Source: Planctomycetota bacterium
GTDB taxonomy: Bacteria; Planctomycetota; Phycisphaerae; Phycisphaerales; Zrk34
Length of the DNA: 64,000 nt
Reading direction: 5' to 3'
Assembly (NCBI GenBank): GCA_016125255.1
Contig: WGMD01000014.1
Span: 1-64,000 of the forward strand
Notes under the pieces: model-generated
Told to the model about the DNA's origin: nothing
What the model saw: only the letters and a program-made list of their open reading frames with translations
Database searches by the model: none
Shown: piece after piece, positions 53,503-61,913 of the stretch
Layout of the letters: the number at the start of each line of letters is the position of its first letter
Numbering within the stretch: position 1 is the stretch's first letter
Translations under genes and position numbers: made by a program

Positions 53503-56373
53503 TCACTTCGTCATCCCCCCGACCTGCCCCAGTGGCTTGAGGTGCGCCATGTCCCGCGCCGCCGGGCGCAGATCGACAAGCTGGCGCTTGGGCGCGGGAT
53601 GGCGCTCGCTGAGCCACTGACCGATCGCCGTGCGTAATGCCCACAGCGCGACCGGATCGAGCGTGTCATAGTTCACCGTCCCCGCATCCTCATCGGACGT
53701 CGCCGAAAAACTCGCCGCTAATTTCAACCGCTCGCGCACCGCTTCGCCGACCGCCCAGCGCGGCACGCCCGTCTGCTGCATGAGCATCGTCAGGTACTCG
53801 ACATCCTGCTCGCCCCGCCGATAGCTCTTGAGCCGAATGCTCGCGACGGGCCCGTCGATGCCGACCTTCTCACCGGGGTAGAACAGCGACAGCGCATCGT
53901 CCTTGTCCCACGATCCCTTGTTCCCGATGACCTGCCACGGCAGCACCCCGTCGCCGCCGCGCGTCCAGGTATCAATGCACCAGCCCGCCGGCTGCACATT
54001 CGCCTTCTCCAGAGCGTTCGACGAACCATAGTTGAGCACCACTTCGCCGTTGGCATTTTTGCGATCGATCACTTCGCGTTCGTAGCGTCGGAATCCGCCG
54101 CCGATCACGCCGATGTCCAGCACGCCGTCGAGCAGATCGCGCTGCCACTGCGGCCGGGAAATGTCGCAGCGGAACGCCAGCTTCGCATTCCCGCGCACCG
54201 GGTCCGCCGCTTCGTGAAACGCCCGGCCGTACCACCGCAAGGCCCAGAAGTCCTGCGTATGCGCCGGCTCGTCGAAGATCCATGGCGCCGAGCACCGCGT
54301 CCAGTTCGGGTCCTTGTAGTACACCTTGCCGTTGAGATAGAACTCCAGCAGCGTGTGATCGTAGCCGCGCTCCGCCATGTGCGCCGCGAAGGCGCGCGTC
54401 GCCGCCACGAACTGCTGACGGTACGTCGGGGCCAGCGCGTCTTCGATCCAGTACCCGCCCTTGAACGCCGGGTCGATGGCGATCGGCCAATTCTCATTGA
54501 GCGGCAGGTAAAACACATCGACCGGCACGCCCTTGCGCGGCAGATCATCGAACGCCGACCCGTCGAGCAGCGCCCCGAACCGCGCATCGAACGGCGAAAG
54601 GTCGAACGTCTTCCCGTCCCACTTCCCGATCGGCATCGACACGCTCCCGTTCCAACCATACGGCAGCCGATTCAGACACGTCCGATTGCGATGCGCCATC
54701 CGGTAATACGCAACCTCCCGCGGCGGATCGGGCAAACCGTAACAATTCAACTCCGGCACGAACGAGAGCACATCCGGCAGCGTGAAGTCATAAACATGCA
54801 GCTCCACCGCGATCTGAAGCGTCTCGCTCCCCGCCGTCAGCGTCAGCTTGCCATGATGCACCCCCGCCGCCGCGCCGTGCGGAACATACACATCCGCCAA
54901 CACCGCCGCCGAGCGCTGCCCGTCGATCTTCTCGTCCGTCGCCGGGATGCTCACCGCGCCTTTGAGCGGGATCATCGGATCAGGCATCGGCCCGCGCTTC
55001 GTGCTCACGTTGCGCAAGCGAAACAACTCCGCCGTCGGCGCGTCATTCCCCGCCTCGTCAAACGCAAGCTGCGCCGCGACGCCGTCCGTCTTGCCGGTGA
55101 GCACGATCTGAAACGCCGCGAATTCGTTCCGCGCCGCGTAGAGCCGCACCAGCTTGTCCGCCGCGGACCAGAGATGATTCGCCGCCAAATACGACGCCTC
55201 ATGATGCGGGACCATCTCGCCCGTGATCGGCTGCACCTTGTCGAGCCCATCGATCACCGCGACTTCGACCCCGCCGATCTTCGGCAGCGGCGCGACCTTC
55301 TCAAATGGATTCGGCCCATCCGTCGGCAGTTCGACCGCCTTCCGGTCCGACAGTTTCACCTTCGCCGTCGTCACCGGCCCGACATTGCCCGCCGCGTCGA
55401 TCGCCCGCACGCCGACCGTTACCATCGCCCCGCCCGTCAGATTCATGTCGCGCAGACGCATCGAAACCGTCTCGCCCGCGCGCCCCGCCATCGGTATCAA
55501 ATACCGCGGCACGACCATCGCGCGCTCCCATTCAAATGCCCCGTCCTTCGACACGCGCACCTCAAACCCCAGCGTCCCCGCCGGGCCTTTATCCCCCGGC
55601 GTGACCCAACGCACCCGCGCCTCGCCCGCCGGGAGTTCGTCGACATTCGATTCAATCTTCTCGATCGCGCCCGGCGCTTCGCCGTCCGCTTCGCCCAGTT
55701 CGATCGTGAAATACGGCGATCGCCTCCGGTTCGAATCCTTGCTCCCGATGAACCGGTTCGGAAAACCGTGATGCGTCACCTTGTCCCCGTTCCGCTCGTA
55801 CTCCGACCCGACGTCGTCGAACACCACGAACCCGTAACTGATCCCCGCCACGCGCGCCGCCACGACGCGCGGGTCCACCGCGATCACCTGCCAGCCGTCC
55901 TTATCCGGCCCGGTGGCGTCCGCGAACGCCCAGATCGTGTTCCCCATCCCGTTCATCACCGCCGTCATGTCACTCCCCGGATACGCCCACGGCTTCTCCC
56001 CGAGCCGCGCCGCCGCGAAGCATGTGCTGCCCGGTTGCTTCTCGTAACTCGTCGCCGTCCCCTCGACCCATTCGCTCGCCAATGTCGACACCGTCACCCG
56101 CCGCTGCACATCCTTCGACTCGCAGTGCACATGCAGCGCCGCCGCCCGAATGACCCGCCCCCGCAGCGGTCCCGGGTCCAGATCGACAATGCTCAGTTCC
56201 TGAAAGCTTTTCGTCTTGAGTTTGGGCGCCCCGCCGAGGTTCATCTCCGCCTCGCGCCCGACCGACGAGACCCAGGTATCCCGACTGACCTCCACGCGCA
56301 TCGGCCCATCCGCCCCGACCGCAACACCACTCGCCAAAACCCCCGCCGCCGCAACCCGCATCCAGTACCGCAT
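53503..56373 (-). CDS. secreted DUF4091 (GH123-like) multidomain protein
   Basis: 956 residues. Signal peptide to about 20. Residues ~25-230 look like a DNRLRE-type beta-sandwich (SRDTWVSSVGREAEMNLGG, LHVHCESKDVQRRVTVSTLA). A fibronectin-III-like part follows, then DUF4091 in the C-terminal half (MAERGYDHTLLEFYLNGKVY, WALRWYGRAFHEAADPVRGN, VLNYGSSNALEKANVQPAGW, CIDTWTRGGDGVLPWQ). DUF4091 is related to GH123, beta-N-acetylgalactosaminidases. With the co-oriented sulfatase this suggests attack on a sulfated amino-sugar polymer (inference). AGGAGG 6 nt before the ATG is an ideal ribosome site. Confidence 0.82.
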   Translation of the reverse strand: MRYWMRVAAAGVLASGVAVGADGPMRVEVSRDTWVSSVGREAEMNLGGAPKLKTKSFQELSIVDLDPGPLRGRVIRAAALHVHCESKDVQRRVTVSTLASEWVEGTATSYEKQPGSTCFAAARLGEKPWAYPGSDMTAVMNGMGNTIWAFADATGPDKDGWQVIAVDPRVVAARVAGISYGFVVFDDVGSEYERNGDKVTHHGFPNRFIGSKDSNRRRSPYFTIELGEADGEAPGAIEKIESNVDELPAGEARVRWVTPGDKGPAGTLGFEVRVSKDGAFEWERAMVVPRYLIPMAGRAGETVSMRLRDMNLTGGAMVTVGVRAIDAAGNVGPVTTAKVKLSDRKAVELPTDGPNPFEKVAPLPKIGGVEVAVIDGLDKVQPITGEMVPHHEASYLAANHLWSAADKLVRLYAARNEFAAFQIVLTGKTDGVAAQLAFDEAGNDAPTAELFRLRNVSTKRGPMPDPMIPLKGAVSIPATDEKIDGQRSAAVLADVYVPHGAAAGVHHGKLTLTAGSETLQIAVELHVYDFTLPDVLSFVPELNCYGLPDPPREVAYYRMAHRNRTCLNRLPYGWNGSVSMPIGKWDGKTFDLSPFDARFGALLDGSAFDDLPRKGVPVDVFYLPLNENWPIAIDPAFKGGYWIEDALAPTYRQQFVAATRAFAAHMAERGYDHTLLEFYLNGKVYYKDPNWTRCSAPWIFDEPAHTQDFWALRWYGRAFHEAADPVRGNAKLAFRCDISRPQWQRDLLDGVLDIGVIGGGFRRYEREVIDRKNANGEVVLNYGSSNALEKANVQPAGWCIDTWTRGGDGVLPWQVIGNKGSWDKDDALSLFYPGEKVGIDGPVASIRLKSYRRGEQDVEYLTMLMQQTGVPRWAVGEAVRERLKLAASFSATSDEDAGTVNYDTLDPVALWALRTAIGQWLSERHPAPKRQLVDLRPAARDMAHLKPLGQVGGMTK

Positions 56374-56448
56374 GGGCCACCTCCTGATGCACGCAGATTA
56401 CCACCCGCAACTCCCCGCGCCGATCCACTGTTTCCCACCACGCCGCAA

Positions 56449-56480
56449 ACCCGGGCCGAGGGCGGCCCGGCTCGGACTTG
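56449..56480 (+). repeat. dispersed repeat C, copy 2
   Basis: Identical over its 32 bases to copy 1; continues into a GCGACACTCGA tail also seen in copy 3. It lies 76 bp upstream of the DUF4091 start codon. Confidence 0.8.
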
Positions 56481-56808
56481 CCCGCGCGGAGGGGCGACAC
56501 TCGAGTCGGAGCCGGCGTGCTTGTCGTGAGCGTGTCGAACGGCCCTCACGCCGGGCTTTTCTGGGCGGCGCCGGGGTGAAGAAGTGGGCGATTGAAAAAC
56601 CCATTTGCGCTGCTTCTCCCGCCTTTTGCCGCCTTGTGGGGCGAATCTCAAAAAAACAGTTGTATCGTCGCGGAATATGATGTAGGTTCTTGTAACAATC
56701 GCAGTTACGAGGCGTCCCCTTTGGCTGCGCCGCGCCGGTGGTGTTGCCGGGCGACGAGCCTTCAATCATCACGTCATCGTCGTGCGTCACCCTCGAAGGA
56801 GAAAACGA

Positions 56809-57558
56809 GTGCTTTATTGTCTGACCGCATCGAACGCCCGCCGTCATCGAACATCCTTCGCCGCGACGGCGCGCCGTGGGGTGCGTCCGCTGATATTCTT
56901 CATCGTGACGGTCGCCGCCGCGGCCTCGCCTCGGGCGACCCAAGCGGATGTCATCGACCTCAATGTCACGCTCGGCCCCGAGTCGACGCACTACACGCCC
57001 CATGCCCCCGACCCGGGCGTCTCCAGCGCGATGGTCGCCGCGTCGTCCTTTGACGCCTTATCCGCCCACTTCGCCGACCTGGGCGACACGACCGTCAACG
57101 TCCATTTCAACACACCCATCACCGCCGACTTCACCGGCGTCGGCGAGTTCACCATCATCTACGACATCGGTCTGAGCTATAACGTGTCCGGCGCTTTGAA
57201 CAACAGCGCCCTGTCCGCTTCGTTCCTCAACTTCGTCGGCGACGCCCTGCCCGCGCCCGCCACGCATGATGTCATGCTCGGCGGCCCCGGCTCGACGCAG
57301 GTTCGGCTCATTCAGAAGTACGTCCTCGCCGCCGGCACACATTTTTCATTCGATGCCCTGACTCTGTCCTTTGTCGCTCCCGCGAGTTTCATGACCAATT
57401 TCCCCGCCGACGGACTCTCGCCCAACATCTACATCACCGGTGCCGAGTACGGCCTGGCCGACCCGATGCAGTTCGTGCACATCACGACCATCCCCGAACC
57501 CGCATCAATCTGCATGCTGGGCCTCGGTGCCCTCGTTTTCGTCCGCCGGCGCCGTTGA
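56809..57558 (+). CDS. PEP-CTERM exported protein
   Basis: 249 residues from GTG 56809, 7 nt after AAGGAG. Signal sequence with a hydrophobic core PLIFFIVTVAAAAS and cleavage near TQADV. A beta-rich unknown body (FTIIYDIGLSYNVSGALNNS; LMGGPGSTQVRL-like loop) and the tail IPEPASICMLGLGALVFVRR. The tail is a standard PEP-CTERM sorting signal. An AT-richer stretch about 110 nt upstream (TTGTAACAATCGCAGTTACG) could hold its promoter. Function unknown. Confidence 0.8.
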   Translation: MLYCLTASNARRHRTSFAATARRGVRPLIFFIVTVAAAASPRATQADVIDLNVTLGPESTHYTPHAPDPGVSSAMVAASSFDALSAHFADLGDTTVNVHFNTPITADFTGVGEFTIIYDIGLSYNVSGALNNSALSASFLNFVGDALPAPATHDVMLGGPGSTQVRLIQKYVLAAGTHFSFDALTLSFVAPASFMTNFPADGLSPNIYITGAEYGLADPMQFVHITTIPEPASICMLGLGALVFVRRRR

Positions 57559-57666
57559 TTCAGCGATTGATCAACCGTCGCCGCCATCGGCGCGCCGTTC
57601 ATGACATGAACTCAAACGGTGTGGTGCTCTGCGAAATTCAGGTGTCGCAGGTCCGGATCGGCATCG

Positions 57667-58008
57667 CTAATCGTCCCGCAACAGCACATGAACATTCTGC
57701 GGATTGGCGACCTTCCGGGTCACCTGATAGCCGCGGAACCAATCGATCTGAACCGCGGTGATATCGTCGAGTGAGTAAAGTGTTGACTGATCGATTGGAT
57801 GCATTTGGGAATCAAAAAGAGTCACGCTGTAATTGATGCGCCCTGCATGAATCCGCTCAAAGGCAAGTCGCTCTTCGCGGGCATTGCGTGCGCCGGACGT
57901 CGCGACGATCAGGCGGGCGATCTGAACATCATCATAAAACTACACCGCCACCAGAAGGGTGAGGGCGCAACCAATCGCCAAACCGCACCAGGTTCGTCGA
58001 CGCTTCAT
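57667..58008 (-). pseudogene. small membrane-anchored protein gene interrupted by one TAG codon
   Basis: Reading the minus strand from ATG 58008 gives MKRRRTWCGLAIGCALTLLV then AV, a stop (TAG, 57940-57942, codon 23), and the same frame continues without further stops for 90 codons: FYDDVQIARLIVATSGARNA … INYSVTLFDSQMHPIDQ … ITAVQIDWFRGYQVTRKVAN … VHVLLRDD, ending at TAG 57667. A basic N-terminus, a hydrophobic helix and a mixed soluble domain make it look like one protein of about 113 residues with a nonsense mutation at the end of its anchor. No ribosome site; repeat C copy 3 lies 18 bp upstream. Alternatives: sequencing error or readthrough. Family not recognised. Confidence 0.6.
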
Positions 58009-58026
58009 ATCCCATGGTATGTCTAC

Positions 58027-58058
58027 ACCCGGGCCGAGGGCGGCCCGGCTCGGACTTG
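58027..58058 (+). repeat. dispersed repeat C, copy 3
   Basis: Identical 32-base core, followed by GCGACACTCGA a little downstream. It lies between the terminator of the choice-anchor R gene and the start of the broken small gene. Confidence 0.8.
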
Positions 58059-58092
58059 CTCAAGGAAACGAGCGACACTCGATCGGCGCGCA

Positions 58093-58123
58093 ATGAAAAA
58101 CCCGGAGACTGAATCTCCGGGTT
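58093..58123 (-). terminator. intrinsic terminator of the choice-anchor R gene
   Basis: On the minus strand AAACCCGGAGA / TCTCCGGGTTT, 11-bp stem, loop TTCAG, running into T's (58098-58094). Confidence 0.88.
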
Positions 58124-58158
58124 TGAGTCAAATTGACTGTTACGAGGCGAGCGTCGAC

Positions 58159-58830
58159 TTAGGCCTTGCGCCGGCGGAGCAGGCCGATCGACATCATTGC
58201 GCCGATCATCGCCGCCGTCGTCGGCTCGGGCACGTCCGAAACATCGGCGTTGATCCGCACGCCGTTGGAGACGAACGACGAATTCCAATTGGCGCCGCCG
58301 TTGGTCGAGACCTCGAAGCCGTCGAACGTCACACCCGTCGCCGTTGGCGTAACGAGCGGGTTAAAGCTGCTCCAAAGAATACCGCTATCCACGTTCGGGC
58401 CGGTCAGCACGAACCAGTAGGACGTATTGGCCAGCAGTGTGAAGCCGCCGGCAATGGTGAACGTGCGGATCGCTGCCGGGTCGCTGTCGGGAATGCTCAC
58501 GGGCGTGAATGCGGCAAGCGGCGCTCCCGGTGCCCCGGACACGCTCGAAAAGATGCCGCCGGTGACGTCGCCGCCGACGTTGGGTGACTGCCCGGCCGCG
58601 GTGTTGCTCGAAATGAGCGCTTCAAGGGACGTGAACGCCAGCGCCGAGCCGCCCGTGGTCAGGCCCACCGCCTTCAAAACCGTCGACTGTCCATCGACGC
58701 CGATCTGTGTTCCACTGGCTTCCGTTCCCGGCAGGTTGCTGAGGATCACCACCGCCCGAGCCGACGCACTTCCCATCGCCAGCGCGATCGCCGCGATGAC
58801 CATGAATACCGACGATTTGATTGACGACAT
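58159..58830 (-). CDS. PEP-CTERM protein of the choice-anchor R type (paralogue)
   Basis: 223 residues: signal peptide (MSSIKSSVFMVIAAIALAMG…ARA), body starting VVILSNLPGTEASGTQIGVD, with TFTIAGGFTLLANTSYWFVL and PTATGVTFDGFEVSTNGGAN as in the gene at 2818, and tail VPEPTTAAMIGAMMSIGLLR followed by RRKA. AGAAAGGGA lies about 9 nt before the ATG. The two genes share layout, ribosome-site type, and a short strong terminator. Exosortase-dependent surface protein; role unknown. Confidence 0.85.
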   Translation of the reverse strand: MSSIKSSVFMVIAAIALAMGSASARAVVILSNLPGTEASGTQIGVDGQSTVLKAVGLTTGGSALAFTSLEALISSNTAAGQSPNVGGDVTGGIFSSVSGAPGAPLAAFTPVSIPDSDPAAIRTFTIAGGFTLLANTSYWFVLTGPNVDSGILWSSFNPLVTPTATGVTFDGFEVSTNGGANWNSSFVSNGVRINADVSDVPEPTTAAMIGAMMSIGLLRRRKA

Positions 58831-59200
58831 CGATCATTCCCTTTCTGATTTGAACATGCGCGCAGGTCGCCCGACCTGGCCAACCGCGCCACGACAGCGC
58901 CGCTCCACACAAGCGGCGCGCAGCAAATTAACGACGCCAGATCGTGCAATCACCGTGCCGAAAAACCACCGATTGCCGGCATCGCCCCGCATCGGCGTCC
59001 ATGGCGCAATGGATCATTGCCCCTGCAACGACTTAGATAGGCAACTTTTTTTCTTATCCCGCCCCGCGCTTCGAATTTGCAATGCCCGTCGCCCCGAATT
59101 CCGTACCATGCTGGCAGCGCCCTCGCCCATTCGCCGGAGCCGAACTGGCACAAAACTCTTCGTGTGGATGAACCGCCTTGTCGCGATGGACGGTCGAATT

Positions 59201-59230
59201 CCGGGCCGGGGGCGGCCCGGCTCGGACTTG
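59201..59230 (+). repeat. dispersed repeat C, copy 4
   Basis: CCGGGCCGGGGGCGGCCCGG then CTCGGACTTG; one base differs from the other copies in the shared core, with a related GCGACATTCGA tail. Confidence 0.78.
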
Positions 59231-59291
59231 CCCGAGTGGAGTGCGACATTCGACAGGCGCGGGGAGACGGAAGGCGTATGAAAAGCCGGTT

Positions 59292-59378
59292 TTGACGAGC
59301 CGCGACCGTCAGGGAGCGGTCAGCGCAGCGCCGATTGTCTCATGCTTTGACCGCTCCCTCACGGTCGCGGCTCGTCAA
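59292..59378. repeat. long inverted repeat (REPIN-like)
   Basis: Arms 59292-59322 and 59348-59378 (31 bp each) are reverse complements with one mismatch, spacer 25 bp. Core GAGCCGCGACCGTNAGGGAG. It sits just past the stop codon of the lipoprotein gene and may also stop transcription. Confidence 0.85.
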
Positions 59379-59401
59379 ACTCCGCCTTCTCGCGCACGTT
59401 C

Positions 59402-59764
59402 TTATCGATCGGAGATTGAGACGTCGATTTCGCCTTCGGGGGTGAGGGTGATGGCGTAGCGCTTGCCGGTGGGGAGTTTGGTGTCGGGGGTGAGGAGTTT
59501 GGTGGCGTCGCCTTGTTTGAGTTCGATGGTATGGACGAGGGTGTCGGCGTTGCCGACGATGAGGGAGACGGTCTGGCCGGGCGGGAGGTCGTCGATCCGG
59601 GCGTTACTGGAGGAGCCGGGCGAGGGGGCGAAGGTGACGTTGACGGAGCAGGGCTGGCTGGATTTGTTTTCGAGCGTGACTTCCCATTCGGATTTGCTCT
59701 GGCAGGCGACGAGCGACAGGGCCAGGCACGCAAACAGCGCGGCGGGGCGGGCGGCGGGGAACAT
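59402..59764 (-). CDS. small lipoprotein, unknown function
   Basis: 120 residues from ATG 59764 (GGAG 9 nt upstream). The lipobox LSLVAC places the lipidated Cys at residue 21. The mature part EWEVTLENKSSQPCSVNVTF … DDLPPGQTVSLIVGNADTLV … GKRYAITLTPEGEIDVSI is a compact beta domain. TATAAT on the minus strand at 59800-59795 gives a leader of about 24 nt. A palindrome pair follows the gene. Probably anchored in a membrane facing the periplasm; family unknown. Confidence 0.75.
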   Translation of the reverse strand: MFPAARPAALFACLALSLVACQSKSEWEVTLENKSSQPCSVNVTFAPSPGSSSNARIDDLPPGQTVSLIVGNADTLVHTIELKQGDATKLLTPDTKLPTGKRYAITLTPEGEIDVSISDR

Positions 59765-59794
59765 GGGGGGTGCTCCGTGTGGCGGGGTCCAGTC

Positions 59795-59800
59795 ATTATA
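59795..59800 (-). promoter_or_regulatory. -10 box (TATAAT) of the lipoprotein gene
   Basis: Perfect TATAAT on the minus strand, 30 nt before the ATG; the predicted leader contains the GGAG ribosome site. Confidence 0.5.
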
Positions 59801-60140
59801 AATTCGCCGGCGGCGCGGCGGTGACGAAAAAGCGAGAAGCGAAGGCGGGGATTCGGTCAGATTTCGCACAGCGATGGCGCGACGGGCGCACGGGGAGGAC
59901 GCCAACGCGCGCCCGGTGCGCGCGGGGCGGGTGTAAGTCGTTGATTTGCGTCGCATGGATGTGTCGCACGGGGCTCGGCGGTGCGCACGGCCGGGCGGGT
60001 GCGCGCGGGGCGGCGGAAGTGTGCGCGAAAAGCGGGGAAATCAGAGCGGGAACGGGGGGCGCACGGGGGCGGCGAGAATCGGAATGGGGGTTGCACGGGT
60101 GCGCCCGCCTCGCTGAAGCGAGGCGGGCCGGGGATGGGGG
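59801..60140. other. 340-bp very G-rich gap with direct repeats and a hairpin
   Basis: No gene supported. A 16-bp direct repeat GGTGCGCGCGGGGCGG occurs at 59915-59930 and 59998-60013, with further GCGCACGGGG-like motifs. A perfect 12-bp hairpin GCCCGCCTCGCT / AGCGAGGCGGGC (60103-60128, loop GA) lies 13 bp beyond the epimerase stop codon and may help end its transcription, though no T-tract follows. Confidence 0.5.
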
Positions 60141-61091
60141 TCAGAGGTGGGACTCGACCCATTGCCATTGGGCGCGGAGGCCATCGTCGAGGGCGGTGGC
60201 GGGTGCGTAGCCGAGGGTGGTGTGGGAGTGGGTGACGTCGGCGTAGGTGACCTGCACGTCGCCGGTCTGCATGGGACGTCGGGCGATGATGGCTTTGCGG
60301 CCGACGACGCGCTCGATGGATTCGATCAGGTGGGCGAGGGTGACGGGGTGATGGGAGCCGAGGTTGAAGATGTCGAATTCGTTGCAGTGAGCGAGGGCGC
60401 GGCAGACGCCGTCGACGATGTCGGCGACGTAGGTGTAGTCGCGTTGGGTGGAGCCATCGCCGAAGACGGGGATGGGTTTTCCGGCGGCGATGAGTCGCAT
60501 GAATTTATGGATGGCCAGGTCCGGTCGCTGGCGGGGGCCGAACACGGTGAAGAACCGGAGGCAGACGACGGGAAGCTGGTAGGCGTGCCAGTAGGTGTAG
60601 GCGAGGAGTTCGCCGGCACGTTTGGTCATGGCGTAGGGGGAGATGGGATGATCGACGCGGTCGGTCTCGGCGAAGGCCCCGCCGTCGGGGCGATTGCCGT
60701 AGACGCTGGAGCTGGACCCGAAGAGGAACCGGGCGACGCCATGTTTTCGGGCGGCTTCGAGGAGGTTGGCGGTGCCGGTGACGTTCACATCGTTGTAGAG
60801 GGCCGGTTGCTCGAGACTGGGGCGGACGCCGGCGAGGGCGGCGAGGTGGATGACGGCTTCGAACTGGCCGTTGGCGAAGGCGGCGTCGACGGCGGCGGCG
60901 TCCCGGATATCGGCCTCGATGAGCTCGAATCGGCCGGTCGCGCGGGCGCCTTCGATATTGCGGCGTTTGACGGCCGGGTCGTAGGTGTCGGTGAAACTGT
61001 CGAAGCCGACCACGCCATGTCCGTCCGCCAGCAGGCGTTCGGTGAGGTGCGAGCCGATGAACCCGGCGGCGCCGGTCACGAGAATCTGCAT
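60141..61091 (-). CDS. NAD-dependent nucleotide-sugar epimerase
   Basis: 316 residues, extended SDR. NAD motif GAAGFIGSHL (7-16), FGSSSSVYG with the catalytic Ser/Thr, Y153-x3-K157 (YAMTK), and LRFFTVFGPRQRPDLAIHKF. The last motif and the FTDTYDP(A)VKRRNI stretch are typical of UDP-glucuronate 4-epimerases and close UDP-glucose/galactose epimerases. Supplies a sugar for surface polysaccharide or glycolipid. Divergent from the GT2 gene, 39 bp apart. Confidence 0.82.
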   Translation of the reverse strand: MQILVTGAAGFIGSHLTERLLADGHGVVGFDSFTDTYDPAVKRRNIEGARATGRFELIEADIRDAAAVDAAFANGQFEAVIHLAALAGVRPSLEQPALYNDVNVTGTANLLEAARKHGVARFLFGSSSSVYGNRPDGGAFAETDRVDHPISPYAMTKRAGELLAYTYWHAYQLPVVCLRFFTVFGPRQRPDLAIHKFMRLIAAGKPIPVFGDGSTQRDYTYVADIVDGVCRALAHCNEFDIFNLGSHHPVTLAHLIESIERVVGRKAIIARRPMQTGDVQVTYADVTHSHTTLGYAPATALDDGLRAQWQWVESHL

Positions 61092-61130
61092 ATGGAATCG
61101 TCCGTCCTGTTAAGCTAAAGTCACTGCCTG

Positions 61131-61913
61131 ATGCCTCCCTCCGCCGATCAATCCGAACAGCATACCGCAAAATCCGCGGTCGAGCTTTCCATTATCGCCC
61201 CGGCCCACAACGAGCAGGACAACATCGCCGGGCTCGTCGCCGATGTTCAAACGGCGATGGCGGGCACGGGCATTTCGTTCGAGTTCATCATCGTCAACGA
61301 CGGCTCGACCGACGCCACGGCCGCGCGTCTGGACGAGCAGCGGGCGATGCATCCGTGGCTGCGCGTCTTCCGCATGCTGCACACGCCGCAAGGCAAAGGC
61401 AACGGCCAGTCGGCGGCGTTCTACGCCGGGATCCGCCAGGCCCGCGGATCGCTGATCGCGCTGCTCGATGCGGATCGGCAGAACGACCCGGCGGACATCC
61501 CGCTGATGATCGGGCTGATGCGCGAGCATGGGGCGGACATGGTGCAGGGCGATCGCTCGGCCAACCGGGCCGACACGTTTTCCCGCCGGTTTTCGAGCTG
61601 GGTCGGCCGCACGTTCCGCGCCACGCTCCTCGGCGACAACATCAAGGACACCGGCTGCTCGCTGCGCGTGTTCAAGCGCGAGCTGGGCCTGCTGCTGCCC
61701 TTGCAATACCGCGGCATGCACCGGTTCATTCCGGTGTACAGCCGGCGGCTGGGGTACACGGTCATCGAGATGAGCGTGCGTCATCGCCCGCGCGTCGCCG
61801 GGGAGGCGAAGTACGGCATGTGGAACCGCGCCCTGCCGGGGCTGCGCGATCTGTTCGTCGTGCGATGGATGCGCAACCGGCTCCGCCCCGTCGACTGCGA
61901 AGAAATCGAATGA
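61131..61913 (+). CDS. GT2 dolichyl-phosphate-mannose-synthase-type glycosyltransferase
   Basis: 260 residues. GT-A fold with LSIIAPAHNEQDNI, VNDGSTDATA (55-64), LLDADRQNDP (111-120, metal-binding DxD), DTGCSLRVFKR and the C-terminal RRGYT-type HRPRVAGEAKYG. This is the DPM1/ArnC-like group that moves a sugar to polyprenyl phosphate. Unlike ArnC it has no membrane helices at the end. Its stop overlaps the start of the LAB_N gene (ATGA), so the pair is co-translated; the LAB_N protein could supply the membrane part. Confidence 0.85.
   Translation: MPPSADQSEQHTAKSAVELSIIAPAHNEQDNIAGLVADVQTAMAGTGISFEFIIVNDGSTDATAARLDEQRAMHPWLRVFRMLHTPQGKGNGQSAAFYAGIRQARGSLIALLDADRQNDPADIPLMIGLMREHGADMVQGDRSANRADTFSRRFSSWVGRTFRATLLGDNIKDTGCSLRVFKRELGLLLPLQYRGMHRFIPVYSRRLGYTVIEMSVRHRPRVAGEAKYGMWNRALPGLRDLFVVRWMRNRLRPVDCEEIE

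Noticed and set aside
54214-56529. 771-codon plus-strand open frame
   Set aside because: Opposite the DUF4091 gene, which has an ideal ribosome site and signal peptide; the plus frame is almost only Arg, His, Pro.
57932-58288. 118-codon minus-strand frame across repeat C
   Set aside because: Reads through a terminator and the repeat in a frame different from both neighbouring genes; the SEPGRPRPG peptide recurs at every repeat copy and is an artefact.
59770-60210. open frames of 146 and 103 codons in the G-rich gap
   Set aside because: Low-complexity Arg/Gly/Ala content caused by base composition; no ribosome site or family.
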